This document shows, piece by piece, positions 6,236-13,366 of a DNA stretch of 35,972 bases. Below the pieces are notes generated by a model. That model ran no database searches, was not told the origin of the DNA, and saw only the letters and a program-made list of their open reading frames with translations. The translations under genes and the position numbers were made by a program. How positions within the stretch are numbered: the first letter of the stretch is position 1; each line of letters begins with the position of its first letter. Origin of the DNA: CAYZSU01 sp964480565 (GTDB lineage: Bacteria; UBA10199; 2-02-FULL-44-16; JAAZCA01). The stretch spans positions 1-35,972 of the forward strand of contig CAYZSU010000018.1 in NCBI GenBank assembly GCA_964480565.1, read 5' to 3'.

Positions 6236-7882
6236 ATGTTAACGAAAAGAATAATCTTAGCAAATTATGTGTTTTTTCTTACCTTAATGATAATTGCAGG
6301 CATTGCATGCAATAAAGCTCAAAAAAAAGACAGCATAAACAAAATATCACATACATATCAACGCGAGGTTGATTATGATTCAAATGTAATGCCTCTGAGT
6401 GCACAACCCAAAAAAGTAGGTTTGTCTTGTCCCACATGTAGCGGGCCCATGCCACGCATTTTACAGCCTACAGAGTTACCACCTGATTTTAAAATCATGT
6501 CAGCCAATCAATTTATTCCGACAAAAGTAGATAGCAAATCCACATTCTCTATTGATGTCGATACTGCGAGCTATAGCGTCATTCGAAATTTTTTAAATAA
6601 GGGAAGTCATCCACCCAAAGATGCAATACGGATTGAGGAAATGATCAATTATTTCTCATATGATTATCCTGCGCCATCAGGAAAAGAAGCATTTTCCATC
6701 AGTATGAATACAGTTAAATCACCATGGCATTCAAAAAATTATATCGTACACTTAGGACTTCAAGGTAAAAAAATCGATTGGAATGCACGGCCAAAGAGTA
6801 ATTTAGTATTTTTAATGGATGTATCTGGATCCATGATGAGTTGGAATAAATTGCCATTATTAAAGCGCAGTTTAAAAATGTTGGTTCAAAATTTAAGCAA
6901 ACGAGATCGAATTGCCATTGTCGTCTATGCAGGTGCCAGCGGACTAGTACTCGATTCTACATCGTGCAAAAAGAAAGATAAAATTCTTGCAGCTATCGAT
7001 CAACTTACCGCAGGTGGCAGTACCAATGCTGGCGCAGGCATTGAATTGGCCTATAAAATTGCCAAGAAAAATTTTATTTCCAATGGAATTAATCGAGTGA
7101 TTCTAGCCTCAGATGGTGATTTCAATGTGGGTATTACATCCTTGGATGCATTAACATCACTAATTCAGAAAAAAGCTAAAGAGGGTGTGTTTTTAAGTGT
7201 TCTAGGGTTTGGAAACAATGGATATAAGGATTCCAGCATGGAAACATTGGCTGATAGAGGCAATGGCAATTATTATTATATCGATACATTTCAAGAATCC
7301 AAGAAAGTATTATCCAAGCAGCTTGCAGGCACAATGATGGTTATTGCCAAAGATGTGAAAATTCAGGTGGAATTTAACCCCATTTTTGTAAAGTCATGGC
7401 GTTTGATCGGCTATGAAAATAGAGTTATGGCGCATAATGATTTTAATGATGATAAAAAAGATGCCGGAGATATCGGTGCTGGGCATACTATTACCGCCAT
7501 GTATGAAATCGAGCCTACCGCGACTCTACTTACTTTGGATGTTAGCGGGGACATGATTATAACGGATGATAAATTGAAATACGGTGTAATGAAAATAAAT
7601 ATACGATACAAAGACCCCAAAAGCCATGTGAGTCAATTAATTTCCATGCAATTATCTGAGGAACAACTGACAAATAGTAAATCAGTTGACGATATATCCG
7701 ATGATGTCCAATTTGCAATTGCAACTGCATCGTTTGGCATGCAACTTAGAAAATCAAAATATATAAGACATATGAATTACAAACAGATTATTGATTTAGC
7801 AAAATCTGCCAAGGGTGATGATCCCCTGGGATACCGCTCTGAAATGATACGCTTAATGACGATTGCACGTGATATGAAATAA
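6236..7882 (+). CDS. yfbK: YfbK-type von Willebrand factor A lipoprotein
   Basis: A 548-residue protein of the YfbK family. Start ATG 6236 has AAAGGAG 7 nt upstream. The N-terminus is a signal peptide ending AGIAC, a lipobox variant with Gly at -3, with the lipid-bearing Cys at about residue 25. The YfbK N-terminal domain covers about 95-185 (STFSIDVDTASYSVIRNFL, RIEEMINYF). A VWA domain covers about 188-370 with an intact metal site: DVSGSM at 195-200, GGSTNAGAGI, and ASDGDFNVG. The C-terminal DUF3520-type region follows (WRLIGYENR, AGDIGAGHTITAMYEI). It lies 60 bp after the anti-sigma gene and probably shares its transcript, which ends at the terminator at 7914-7961. VWA domains bind protein partners through metal; the partner here could be the anti-sigma's VWA-like part. 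Family certain, function not established. Confidence 0.9.
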   Translation: MLTKRIILANYVFFLTLMIIAGIACNKAQKKDSINKISHTYQREVDYDSNVMPLSAQPKKVGLSCPTCSGPMPRILQPTELPPDFKIMSANQFIPTKVDSKSTFSIDVDTASYSVIRNFLNKGSHPPKDAIRIEEMINYFSYDYPAPSGKEAFSISMNTVKSPWHSKNYIVHLGLQGKKIDWNARPKSNLVFLMDVSGSMMSWNKLPLLKRSLKMLVQNLSKRDRIAIVVYAGASGLVLDSTSCKKKDKILAAIDQLTAGGSTNAGAGIELAYKIAKKNFISNGINRVILASDGDFNVGITSLDALTSLIQKKAKEGVFLSVLGFGNNGYKDSSMETLADRGNGNYYYIDTFQESKKVLSKQLAGTMMVIAKDVKIQVEFNPIFVKSWRLIGYENRVMAHNDFNDDKKDAGDIGAGHTITAMYEIEPTATLLTLDVSGDMIITDDKLKYGVMKINIRYKDPKSHVSQLISMQLSEEQLTNSKSVDDISDDVQFAIATASFGMQLRKSKYIRHMNYKQIIDLAKSAKGDDPLGYRSEMIRLMTIARDMK

Positions 7883-7913
7883 TTGAACTACCATACATAA
7901 ATTCCCCCAAAGT

Positions 7914-7961
7914 AATCCCTGTGACCGATGGCACGATGCATTGGTTGCAGGGATTTTTTTT
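7914..7961 (+). terminator. Strong intrinsic terminator after module 1
   Basis: AATCCCTG (7914-7921) pairs perfectly with CAGGGATT (7948-7955). An inner CCGATG/CATTGG stem follows a 3x3 internal loop, and a run of eight T closes it. It ends the ECF/anti-sigma/VWA transcript. Confidence 0.85.
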
Positions 7962-7970
7962 ATGCTATAT

Positions 7971-8122
7971 GAAAGTGTTGAAAAATACCCATCTTCGGTG
8001 TTGTCCAGTAAACCCAATTCAGTTACATACTTTTATGTATGTGCCTTCATTGGGTTTGCTGTCCGCTTTGAATCTGGGCGTTTTTGAACACTTCCTAAAA
8101 TTGCTATTTTGAGGGCAGTCCC
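7971..8122 (-). repeat. Palindromic repeat family, copy C (reference copy)
   Basis: The clearest full copy, 152 bp. The outer arms GTGTTGAAAAATACCCAT and its partner GGGCGTTTTTGAACACTT fold back on each other. The inner arms (AAACCCAATT and CATTGGGTTT) surround TACATACTTTTATGTATG. It ends GAGGGCAGTCCC. It lies between the terminator of module 1 and the promoter of module 2 and could form a long cruciform or hairpin RNA. Confidence 0.85.
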
Positions 8123-8127
8123 TATAT

Positions 8128-8156
8128 GTAAACTAAACTAGGGGATCAAACGTCTA
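8128..8156 (+). promoter_or_regulatory. Candidate ECF-type promoter for module 2
   Basis: GTAAAC (8128-8133) is followed by 17 bp and then CGTCTA (8151-8156), the AAC / CGTC pattern of ECF-sigma promoters. ECF genes commonly drive their own operon, so autoregulation is the likely reading. A transcript would begin ~10 bp before the ATG at 8175. Confidence 0.5.
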
Positions 8157-8174
8157 GTATATATAAAGGGCATT

Positions 8175-8687
8175 ATGGAAAATAAATTCAATAAACATTA
8201 CTTTGATAAAGTGATACAAACGCATCAAAAAAGGGTATTTATGACTGCTATGGCGATCGTAAAAAACATGACGGATGCAGATGATATCACTCAAAATGTC
8301 TTTGTCTCATTTATTGAATCCCATCATAAAATAAAGAATACGGAGCGTATTGAATCTTGGCTCATTCGCAATGCCTATCGAAAATCCTGTGACGTACTTC
8401 GTTGGAAAAAGGTAAGGCAATTCTTTTCGTTATCAAAAAGTAATAACGAAATTAGTGAAGACTCAAATAAATCGGAGAACAATGCATTATACGCGCAATT
8501 TAATCGTTGGAGCAATGCGCATTTAACTGAAAAAGAACGTATGAGTATGCACTTTAAAGATGCAGAAGGCATGACTTTTTCTGAAATTTCAAATTGCATG
8601 GACACAAGTGAATCATCTGTAAAAACACATTATTACCGCGCTCATAAAAAGGTCGCCCTGTGGGCAGATGCGCAGGAGAGTATATGA
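8175..8687 (+). CDS. ECF-type RNA polymerase sigma factor (module 2)
   Basis: A 170-residue ECF sigma. Region 2 is at about residues 10-75 (VFMTAMAIVKNMTDADDITQ, NVFVSFIE, IESWLIRNAYRKSCDVLRW). A charged, serine-rich linker follows (about 80-110). Region 4 is at about 115-165 (LTEKERMSMHFKDAEGMTF, SEISNCMDTSESSVKTHYYR). It is only distantly similar to the ECF sigma of module 1, so the two are not a recent duplication. Its stop overlaps the next start as ATGA, opening a tightly coupled three-gene unit with a small membrane protein and a Spy/CpxP-like periplasmic protein. That layout suggests envelope or metal stress sensing. It is probably autoregulated from the promoter at 8128-8156. Confidence 0.88.
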   Translation: MENKFNKHYFDKVIQTHQKRVFMTAMAIVKNMTDADDITQNVFVSFIESHHKIKNTERIESWLIRNAYRKSCDVLRWKKVRQFFSLSKSNNEISEDSNKSENNALYAQFNRWSNAHLTEKERMSMHFKDAEGMTFSEISNCMDTSESSVKTHYYRAHKKVALWADAQESI

Positions 8688-9028
8688 TACAGCATAAACC
8701 TATTATTCACTCAAATGCGATTCAATTCGACTGGAAAGCACAACAAAATGGTATTTTCAAACGGCATGACAATAGAAAAAAACGAAAGAAAATCATTCGA
8801 TCAATAATTGCAGCATTTATCTTATGTAATGCCATGCTAGGTAGTTATATATTCTATTCAGATAATGGAAGAGTGCAGGTATCACATTATGATGAAATAA
8901 TATCCATGTCAGATTATTTTACAGATTTGGAATTCTCTGATGATCAGTCAATTCTAGATGAAAATGCATCCATGGATGAACTTGTTGAACTATTTTTTGA
9001 AACTCAAACAGAAAAGGAGATGTTATGA
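8684..9028 (+). CDS. Small transmembrane protein, probable anti-sigma factor
   Basis: A 114-residue protein with a basic cytoplasmic N-terminus (about 1-39, ending RHDNRKKRKK), one membrane helix (about 40-58, IIRSIIAAFILCNAMLGSYI) and a very acidic ~50-residue periplasmic tail. I place the start at ATG 8684, which overlaps the sigma stop and has AGGAG 6 nt upstream; a longer frame from 8660 has no support. It has no zinc motif and matches no named family I can recall. The case for an anti-sigma role is positional: it is coupled on both sides, between an ECF sigma and a Spy-like protein, an arrangement comparable to CnrY/CnrX/CnrH-type systems in which a membrane protein holds the sigma and a periplasmic protein senses. 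Confidence 0.7.
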   Translation: MIQHKPIIHSNAIQFDWKAQQNGIFKRHDNRKKRKKIIRSIIAAFILCNAMLGSYIFYSDNGRVQVSHYDEIISMSDYFTDLEFSDDQSILDENASMDELVELFFETQTEKEML

Positions 9029-9519
9029 AGAACATCAGGAGAATCGTGTGTATAATCGCTGTAATGCTCTGTATAGGATCTGTATCAAATGCTTTAGCAA
9101 AACATGGCATGGGGCGAGGTCAGGGGTTGGCGGGGAAAAAACAATCTATTTTGCCTCGCGGTCAATGGTGGAATAATCCAGAACTCGCTCAGAAAGTGAA
9201 TTTAAGCGATAAACAGTTAAATCAACTCCAACAGATATTTCGAAAAAATATGTCTGAGTCCATTCAGGTAAAAGGATCGATTGAATTGCTTCATTTTGAT
9301 TTAAATAGTGCATTTTCAGAAGAAAAATTTGATAAAGCCCATGCGCAGAAATTGCTCAGTCAGCTGCTTGAAAAACAAATGAGTCAAAAGAAAATGCGCA
9401 TGCATACCTTAATTGATATGAGAGCATTACTATCAAAGGATCAGTATATGACATTAAAGCAACACATGAGCCAACGCAAAAAAATGGGTTACAGACAAGG
9501 GGAAAAAAGTAGAAGATAA
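9025..9519 (+). CDS. Spy/CpxP-like periplasmic protein
   Basis: A 164-residue exported protein. A signal peptide covers residues 1-25 (cleavage after SNALA). The mature part is helical, with two LTxxQ-like repeats (NLSDKQLNQLQQIF and LLSKDQYMTLKQHM), the hallmark of the Spy/CpxP/CnrX superfamily of periplasmic chaperones and metal sensors. The mature N-terminus is rich in Gly, His and Met (KHGMGRGQG) and the C-terminus in Met, Arg and Lys, which would suit metal binding, but no ordered ligand set is visible. It overlaps the anti-sigma stop as ATGA, so the three genes should be made together. A sensing role, releasing the sigma through the small membrane protein, is inferred from this layout. 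Confidence 0.8.
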   Translation: MKNIRRIVCIIAVMLCIGSVSNALAKHGMGRGQGLAGKKQSILPRGQWWNNPELAQKVNLSDKQLNQLQQIFRKNMSESIQVKGSIELLHFDLNSAFSEEKFDKAHAQKLLSQLLEKQMSQKKMRMHTLIDMRALLSKDQYMTLKQHMSQRKKMGYRQGEKSRR

Positions 9520-9581
9520 CAATAACGGATCAATAACTGAAAAAATTTGTGGGTTGGCGTTTTATTTTTTTCTTGATATTT

Positions 9582-9606
9582 AACTTGTGATTTTTTATAC
9601 GTCTAA
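9582..9606 (+). promoter_or_regulatory. Candidate ECF-type promoter before the 238-residue gene
   Basis: AACTT at 9582-9586 and CGTCTAA at 9600-9606 resemble an RpoE-style promoter (15 bp between AAC and CGTC). The spacing is 2 bp shorter than in the candidate at 8128-8156. A sigma-70 alternative, TTGGCG-17-TATTTA, overlaps at about 9554-9582. Confidence 0.35.
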
Positions 9607-9675
9607 CATGGGTATTGGGAGATACTTAATATAAAGGGAAGTTCGTAAGAGCACTGTCAACCACTTGGAGAATAT

Positions 9676-10392
9676 ATGACAGTCCTCAACTTAAACGACT
9701 TACCAACCTTATCTCTAGACCTTACTGCAAATGCAACATGGCCATTATCTGTAGAAACTCCGATAGCACCAGATCAAAATTCCTCTCAGAAATCATCAGA
9801 ATCAAAAACTTTATTATCAAGCTCATATGCGCAAACAGGGGCTCATGCTGGAATAACACTATTTGACATTATGCGGCTTGGTGTTAGAGCTGAACAAATC
9901 GCAATTAATTTACAACCATACCAGCAGAAAATCATACAAAATAGTACATTGACTTATAATTCATCGCTAAACGCATTTTTTTGGGGTGCTCAGGTCGGAT
10001 TAAAAACACCCATGATAGAGTTATCAAGTCGCGCATATGTTGAGGTTTCAGGAACTATTTTCATACCAGCTGAATCTGATAAACAAGCTCCATTTAAAAC
10101 AAACATTCGCCAAGAAAAAAATATTAATGTGCATGGTACTGAAATACAACCAGCTCATACAATTTTTTCAGAAAAGCAAAATCAGAAAACAGGCCATAGC
10201 GATATGTCACTGCCATATGTGGCAGATATTGGGGCGAGCATATTTTTTTCAGCAACAAATCGTTTTCTTGCGGGTATAAATATTGGATACCAATATGCAC
10301 CCATGACTTGCCAGGTAAATGGCAATCCCTTGGACATCAATGATCATCGATTAATGATAAATATACTTGGGCGTGCAATTTTGTGGGAATAA
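9676..10392 (+). CDS. Hypothetical protein with outer-membrane-barrel-like features
   Basis: A 238-residue protein I do not recognise. Start ATG 9676 has GGAG 5 nt upstream. No signal peptide is visible: it begins MTVLNLNDLPTLSLDLTANA. From about residue 50 it alternates hydrophobic and polar residues as in beta strands, with turns rich in Gly, Asn and Asp (GAQVGLKTP, YVADIGASIFF, LAGINIGYQYAP). It ends in a strand-like segment (MINILGRAILWE). This suggests the C-terminal part of an outer-membrane or autotransporter-style barrel that has lost its export signal, or a protein exported differently. It lies 156 bp after the Spy-like gene, behind a possible ECF promoter, so it may belong to the same response. 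Confidence 0.5.
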   Translation: MTVLNLNDLPTLSLDLTANATWPLSVETPIAPDQNSSQKSSESKTLLSSSYAQTGAHAGITLFDIMRLGVRAEQIAINLQPYQQKIIQNSTLTYNSSLNAFFWGAQVGLKTPMIELSSRAYVEVSGTIFIPAESDKQAPFKTNIRQEKNINVHGTEIQPAHTIFSEKQNQKTGHSDMSLPYVADIGASIFFSATNRFLAGINIGYQYAPMTCQVNGNPLDINDHRLMINILGRAILWE

Positions 10393-10579
10393 GCGAAATA
10401 TGCAAACAGGCACTTTATTCTATGGGGGAAAAGTGTCTAAATAGCTACTTTGCGAATCAGACATAATATACATTATCCGACGTTCAGTGTATTGTTCGAT
10501 TTAGTCTGATGCTCACGTTTGGCATGTACACATCTACTGTCCGGCACAAAAGTCACCCGCGAAACAATTGCTGTCTGGT

Positions 10580-10642
10580 GAAGCAATCCAGTCCATTTTT
10601 TCTGGATTGCTTCGCTGACCTAAAGGCCATCTCGCAATGACG
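10580..10642. repeat. CGTCATTGCGAG-type palindromic repeat
   Basis: GAAGCAATCCAG at 10580-10591 is perfectly inverted as CTGGATTGCTTC at 10602-10613 over a 10-nt loop. CTCGCAATGACG (the complement of CGTCATTGCGAG) follows at 10631-10642. This motif combination is a dispersed intergenic repeat seen in many unrelated bacteria. It lies in the 338-bp convergent gap between the genes ending at 10392 and 10731, which otherwise holds only repeat copy F and short palindromes such as GATCCATGGATC near 10690. Confidence 0.7.
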
Positions 10643-10656
10643 CCGTTTTGTTAACT

Positions 10657-10692
10657 GGGGTTGCCCAAAAACACCCATCTTGGGAATGATCC
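10657..10692 (-). repeat. Palindromic repeat family, copy F (end only)
   Basis: GGGGTTGCCCAAAAACAC followed by CCATCTTGGG matches the outer arm of the 152-bp family. The rest of the element is missing. It sits in the convergent gap just beyond the 3' end of the small exported protein gene. Confidence 0.55.
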
Positions 10693-10730
10693 ATGGATCG
10701 TAGTACATTAGATCACCCAAAATGATGTAC

Positions 10731-10910
10731 CTATGAGTAACCAAATATCTCAGGAAGCTCACCCTCTAGATTTAATGTGATTACTTTCATCCCCTTAGAT
10801 AGCGTCCCAGCACCAGCCACTAATTTACGTTCGTTATTATTATTGGCATAAGTGGGTATTAGATAGATAACACTAAGCAGTACACAGAATAATCGAATAA
10901 CTGATAACAT
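10731..10910 (-). CDS. Tiny exported protein, 59 residues
   Basis: A small frame with a plausible signal peptide (MLSVIRLFCVLLSVIYLIPT, cleavage near YANNNNE). The mature part is only ~37 residues, ending LEGELPEIFGYS. I take ATG 10910, which has AGGAG 6 nt upstream; a GTG directly before it is the alternative. The gene lies 22 bp after the sigma-54-dependent regulator and is probably on its transcript. I recognise no family. A repeat fragment begins ~40 bp past its stop, so it could also be the remaining 5' part of a gene cut short in the repeat-rich region. Confidence 0.5.
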   Translation of the reverse strand: MLSVIRLFCVLLSVIYLIPTYANNNNERKLVAGAGTLSKGMKVITLNLEGELPEIFGYS

Positions 10911-10932
10911 CACATGCTCCTTTATTATGGAA

Positions 10933-12315
10933 TTAATCCTTATTGCTCTTTAATTTCTTGTATAAACTAGACTCACAGATGTCCAGTTTAGATGAAGCGA
11001 TGGTTCTATTTTGCCCTGTAAGCATTAGGATATGATTGATATATTCCTTTTCAGCAAATTTAATCCAGTGCTTTAATGGTTTAATGTCATCCATATGCAC
11101 AGGAAACTGGCTATAGGATTTTTCAAGTGCTGTGTCCGGTTGGTGATCCAGTGAAATATCACAATTAAATATCCACTTGGGAAGATCTGTCACGCCAATG
11201 GAATGATGATCCATTAATATCGTCAAACTATGGATTAAATTTTCCAATTCACGAACATTGCCTGGCCACGGATATTGTTTTAATGCATGCATTGCCGCAG
11301 AATTGATCGTCCATGGCAGATCAGGGGATTTTTTCTTAAAGAAATGGGCAATGAGAATATCCAAATCATCCATACGTTCTCGAAGCGGTGGTAATTGAAA
11401 ATGAATCACACGCAGGCGATGGAGTAAATCCCTACGAAACAATTGCTTATCTATCATATTTTCTAAATGCTCATTGGTAGCTGAAATAATGCGCACATTT
11501 ACTTTTCGTGGACTCAAACTGCCCAGACGATGCACTTCGCCCTCTTGAATAATGCGAAGTAATTTGGCTTGCAGTTCCGGTTTTAAGCTAGACACTTCAT
11601 CTAAAAACAAGTCCCCGCGGTTTGCAATTTCAAATTTACCTGCCTTACTGCTGGTGGCACCTGTAAATGCCCCCTTCTCATACCCAAAAAGCTCGGCTTC
11701 AAGTAAATTTTCTGGAATGGCTGCACAGTTTATAGCCACAAAGGGACGATCATTTTGCTTTGCCATGCTATGCACGGCACGGGCAAATAGCTCTTTTCCA
11801 GTACCTGACTCCCCTTCAATTAAGACATGGGCTTTTTGATGTTTTTTGATTTTTTTCAGCATTAACAATGATTTTTGTAATTTCTTGCTTTGCCCAATAA
11901 TAGGCATATTGTGAAATACTGAATTTCCATCGATCAATGCATGATTTACCGATTGAACATGTTGATAGTATTTTATTTTTCTTAAAATAATTTGCAATTC
12001 ATCTGGATCAAAGGGTTTTACAAGATAATCAAATGCACCTTTTTCCATCGCAGTAAGCATTAATTTGGGATTTTTTTGACCAGACACGACGATAATTTCA
12101 CTATATGGGGATATGCTTTTAAGTTGCTCCAAGTAATTTAAGCCACTTTCACTTCCTAAGCAAATATCAAGTAGGATAATATCATATGAATCTTCTTTTG
12201 TTTTTTTTAAGCCTGTTTTTATGCACTGCGCTGTATCCACTTGAAAAAGGCTTATCAGTTGGGCTTTAATGGAAAGTAAAAATGAACTATCGTCGTCGAT
12301 GGCTAATAGTTTCAT
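10933..12315 (-). CDS. NtrC-type response regulator, sigma-54 dependent
   Basis: A 460-residue three-domain activator. The receiver domain is at about 1-115, with acidic pocket IDDD at 6-9, phosphorylation site Asp 50 (LLDICLG), Ser 78 and Lys 100. The AAA+ domain spans about 140-375: Walker A GESGTGKE at 168-175, the sigma-54 contact loop GAFTGA at 215-220, Walker B LFLDE at 236-240. A Fis-type helix-turn-helix lies at the C-terminus (NRTIASSKLDICESSLYKKL). It should activate sigma-54 promoters when phosphorylated. Start ATG 12315 has AGAGGG 6 nt upstream; the in-frame ATG 18 bp earlier does not. No histidine kinase is in the window, so it is an orphan here. It follows holA by 44 bp and probably shares the transcript. 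Confidence 0.92.
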   Translation of the reverse strand: MKLLAIDDDSSFLLSIKAQLISLFQVDTAQCIKTGLKKTKEDSYDIILLDICLGSESGLNYLEQLKSISPYSEIIVVSGQKNPKLMLTAMEKGAFDYLVKPFDPDELQIILRKIKYYQHVQSVNHALIDGNSVFHNMPIIGQSKKLQKSLLMLKKIKKHQKAHVLIEGESGTGKELFARAVHSMAKQNDRPFVAINCAAIPENLLEAELFGYEKGAFTGATSSKAGKFEIANRGDLFLDEVSSLKPELQAKLLRIIQEGEVHRLGSLSPRKVNVRIISATNEHLENMIDKQLFRRDLLHRLRVIHFQLPPLRERMDDLDILIAHFFKKKSPDLPWTINSAAMHALKQYPWPGNVRELENLIHSLTILMDHHSIGVTDLPKWIFNCDISLDHQPDTALEKSYSQFPVHMDDIKPLKHWIKFAEKEYINHILMLTGQNRTIASSKLDICESSLYKKLKSNKD

Positions 12316-12359
12316 ACAATGCCCTCTTTTCATATAGTGACAGTGAGATCGGATTAGAT

Positions 12360-13358
12360 CTACTGAATAATTGATAGAATTGCTTTTTGTAAAATCAGCT
12401 GTGCGGATAGCCGGCTGGATTTTAATTTTTTATCACATTCAAATAGTACATGAAATATTTTTTGAATTTTTGTACTGGATAATGTATTTGCTTGCTTTGC
12501 ATAGTTATGTACAAAAAATGGATGGACGCCTAAGTATTTCGCAAGTGCCGCCTTATCCGTCATGCGACCCATCACATCCTTGGCTTTTGCTAAAATTCGA
12601 AAATGCCTGGCAATCATGCTTAATACCATAATTGGCGAACCGCCATGATCCAAAATATTATTCAATAGTTGATTGCTTCGCACATGCGTGGCATTGCCAA
12701 TGCTATCCGTAAGTTCAAACACCGTTCGCTGCGTTGTTTCAGACACTATTTTTTCAACATCTGCCATATCAATAATTTTCTTCTGCCCAATAAACAATAA
12801 TACCCGCTCAATTGCTTGTGCAATTGTTCCTAAATCCGTGCCCATCATCTCTCCCATAAAGCGGGCAGCTTCCAAGGATATTTGCTTGCCACATTGCTTG
12901 ATCTCCATATTGATCCAATCAGGAATTTTGTTTGGATAAAGGGGTTTACATTCTACAATTAAAGCCATACTTTTCATTTTTTGCATGAACTTTGATCGAC
13001 CATCAATCTTTGTAGCTTTAATAATAAGCGTGCTATTGGGATTTGGATTTGATGCATAATCGATTAATTCATCTTGAAAGATACTGGATAGCTTGTCAGC
13101 ATCCTGAAGCATGATCAAGGTATGCGGGCTAAATAGCGATATATTGTTTAATGAATCAATGACATGATTTGATTTAGTTTCTTTGGCTATAAAGTGCTGA
13201 AAATCCATTGCCTCATTTACAGCTGAGCCAGTGTTTTTTTTAATAACCTCTACTGAACGCTGAGCTAAATAACTCTCCTCGCCCACAATAATATATATGG
13301 AAGACACATTGTTATTTTTTATATTGCGCTGTAATCCTAAGAAATCAGTTTTTGGCAT
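12360..13358 (-). CDS. holA: DNA polymerase III delta subunit
   Basis: A 332-residue HolA, the clamp-loader subunit that opens the beta sliding clamp during replication. The family pattern is present: IYIIVGEESYLAQRSVEVIK near the N-terminus in place of a working Walker A, TLIMLQDADKL, STLIIKATKIDGRSKFMQKM, then the helical RTVFELTDSIGN, GGSPIMVLSMIARHFRIL and the C-terminal collar (LSSTKIQKIFHVLFECDKKL). The start is taken at ATG 13358 with AGGA 6 nt upstream; a GTG precedes it directly. It begins 8 bp after leuS. The leuS-holA neighbourhood is common, but lptE, which usually lies between them, is absent. Confidence 0.92.
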   Translation of the reverse strand: MPKTDFLGLQRNIKNNNVSSIYIIVGEESYLAQRSVEVIKKNTGSAVNEAMDFQHFIAKETKSNHVIDSLNNISLFSPHTLIMLQDADKLSSIFQDELIDYASNPNPNSTLIIKATKIDGRSKFMQKMKSMALIVECKPLYPNKIPDWINMEIKQCGKQISLEAARFMGEMMGTDLGTIAQAIERVLLFIGQKKIIDMADVEKIVSETTQRTVFELTDSIGNATHVRSNQLLNNILDHGGSPIMVLSMIARHFRILAKAKDVMGRMTDKAALAKYLGVHPFFVHNYAKQANTLSSTKIQKIFHVLFECDKKLKSSRLSAQLILQKAILSIIQ

Positions 13359-13366
13359 CACATATC

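Noticed and set aside
7921..8112. 63-residue plus-strand frame between modules 1 and 2
   Set aside because: Starts inside the terminator and continues through repeat copy C; not a gene.
10553..10762. 69-residue minus-strand frame
   Set aside because: Its RHCEMAFRSAKQSRKNG segment is the typical translation of the CGTCATTGCGAG-type repeat.
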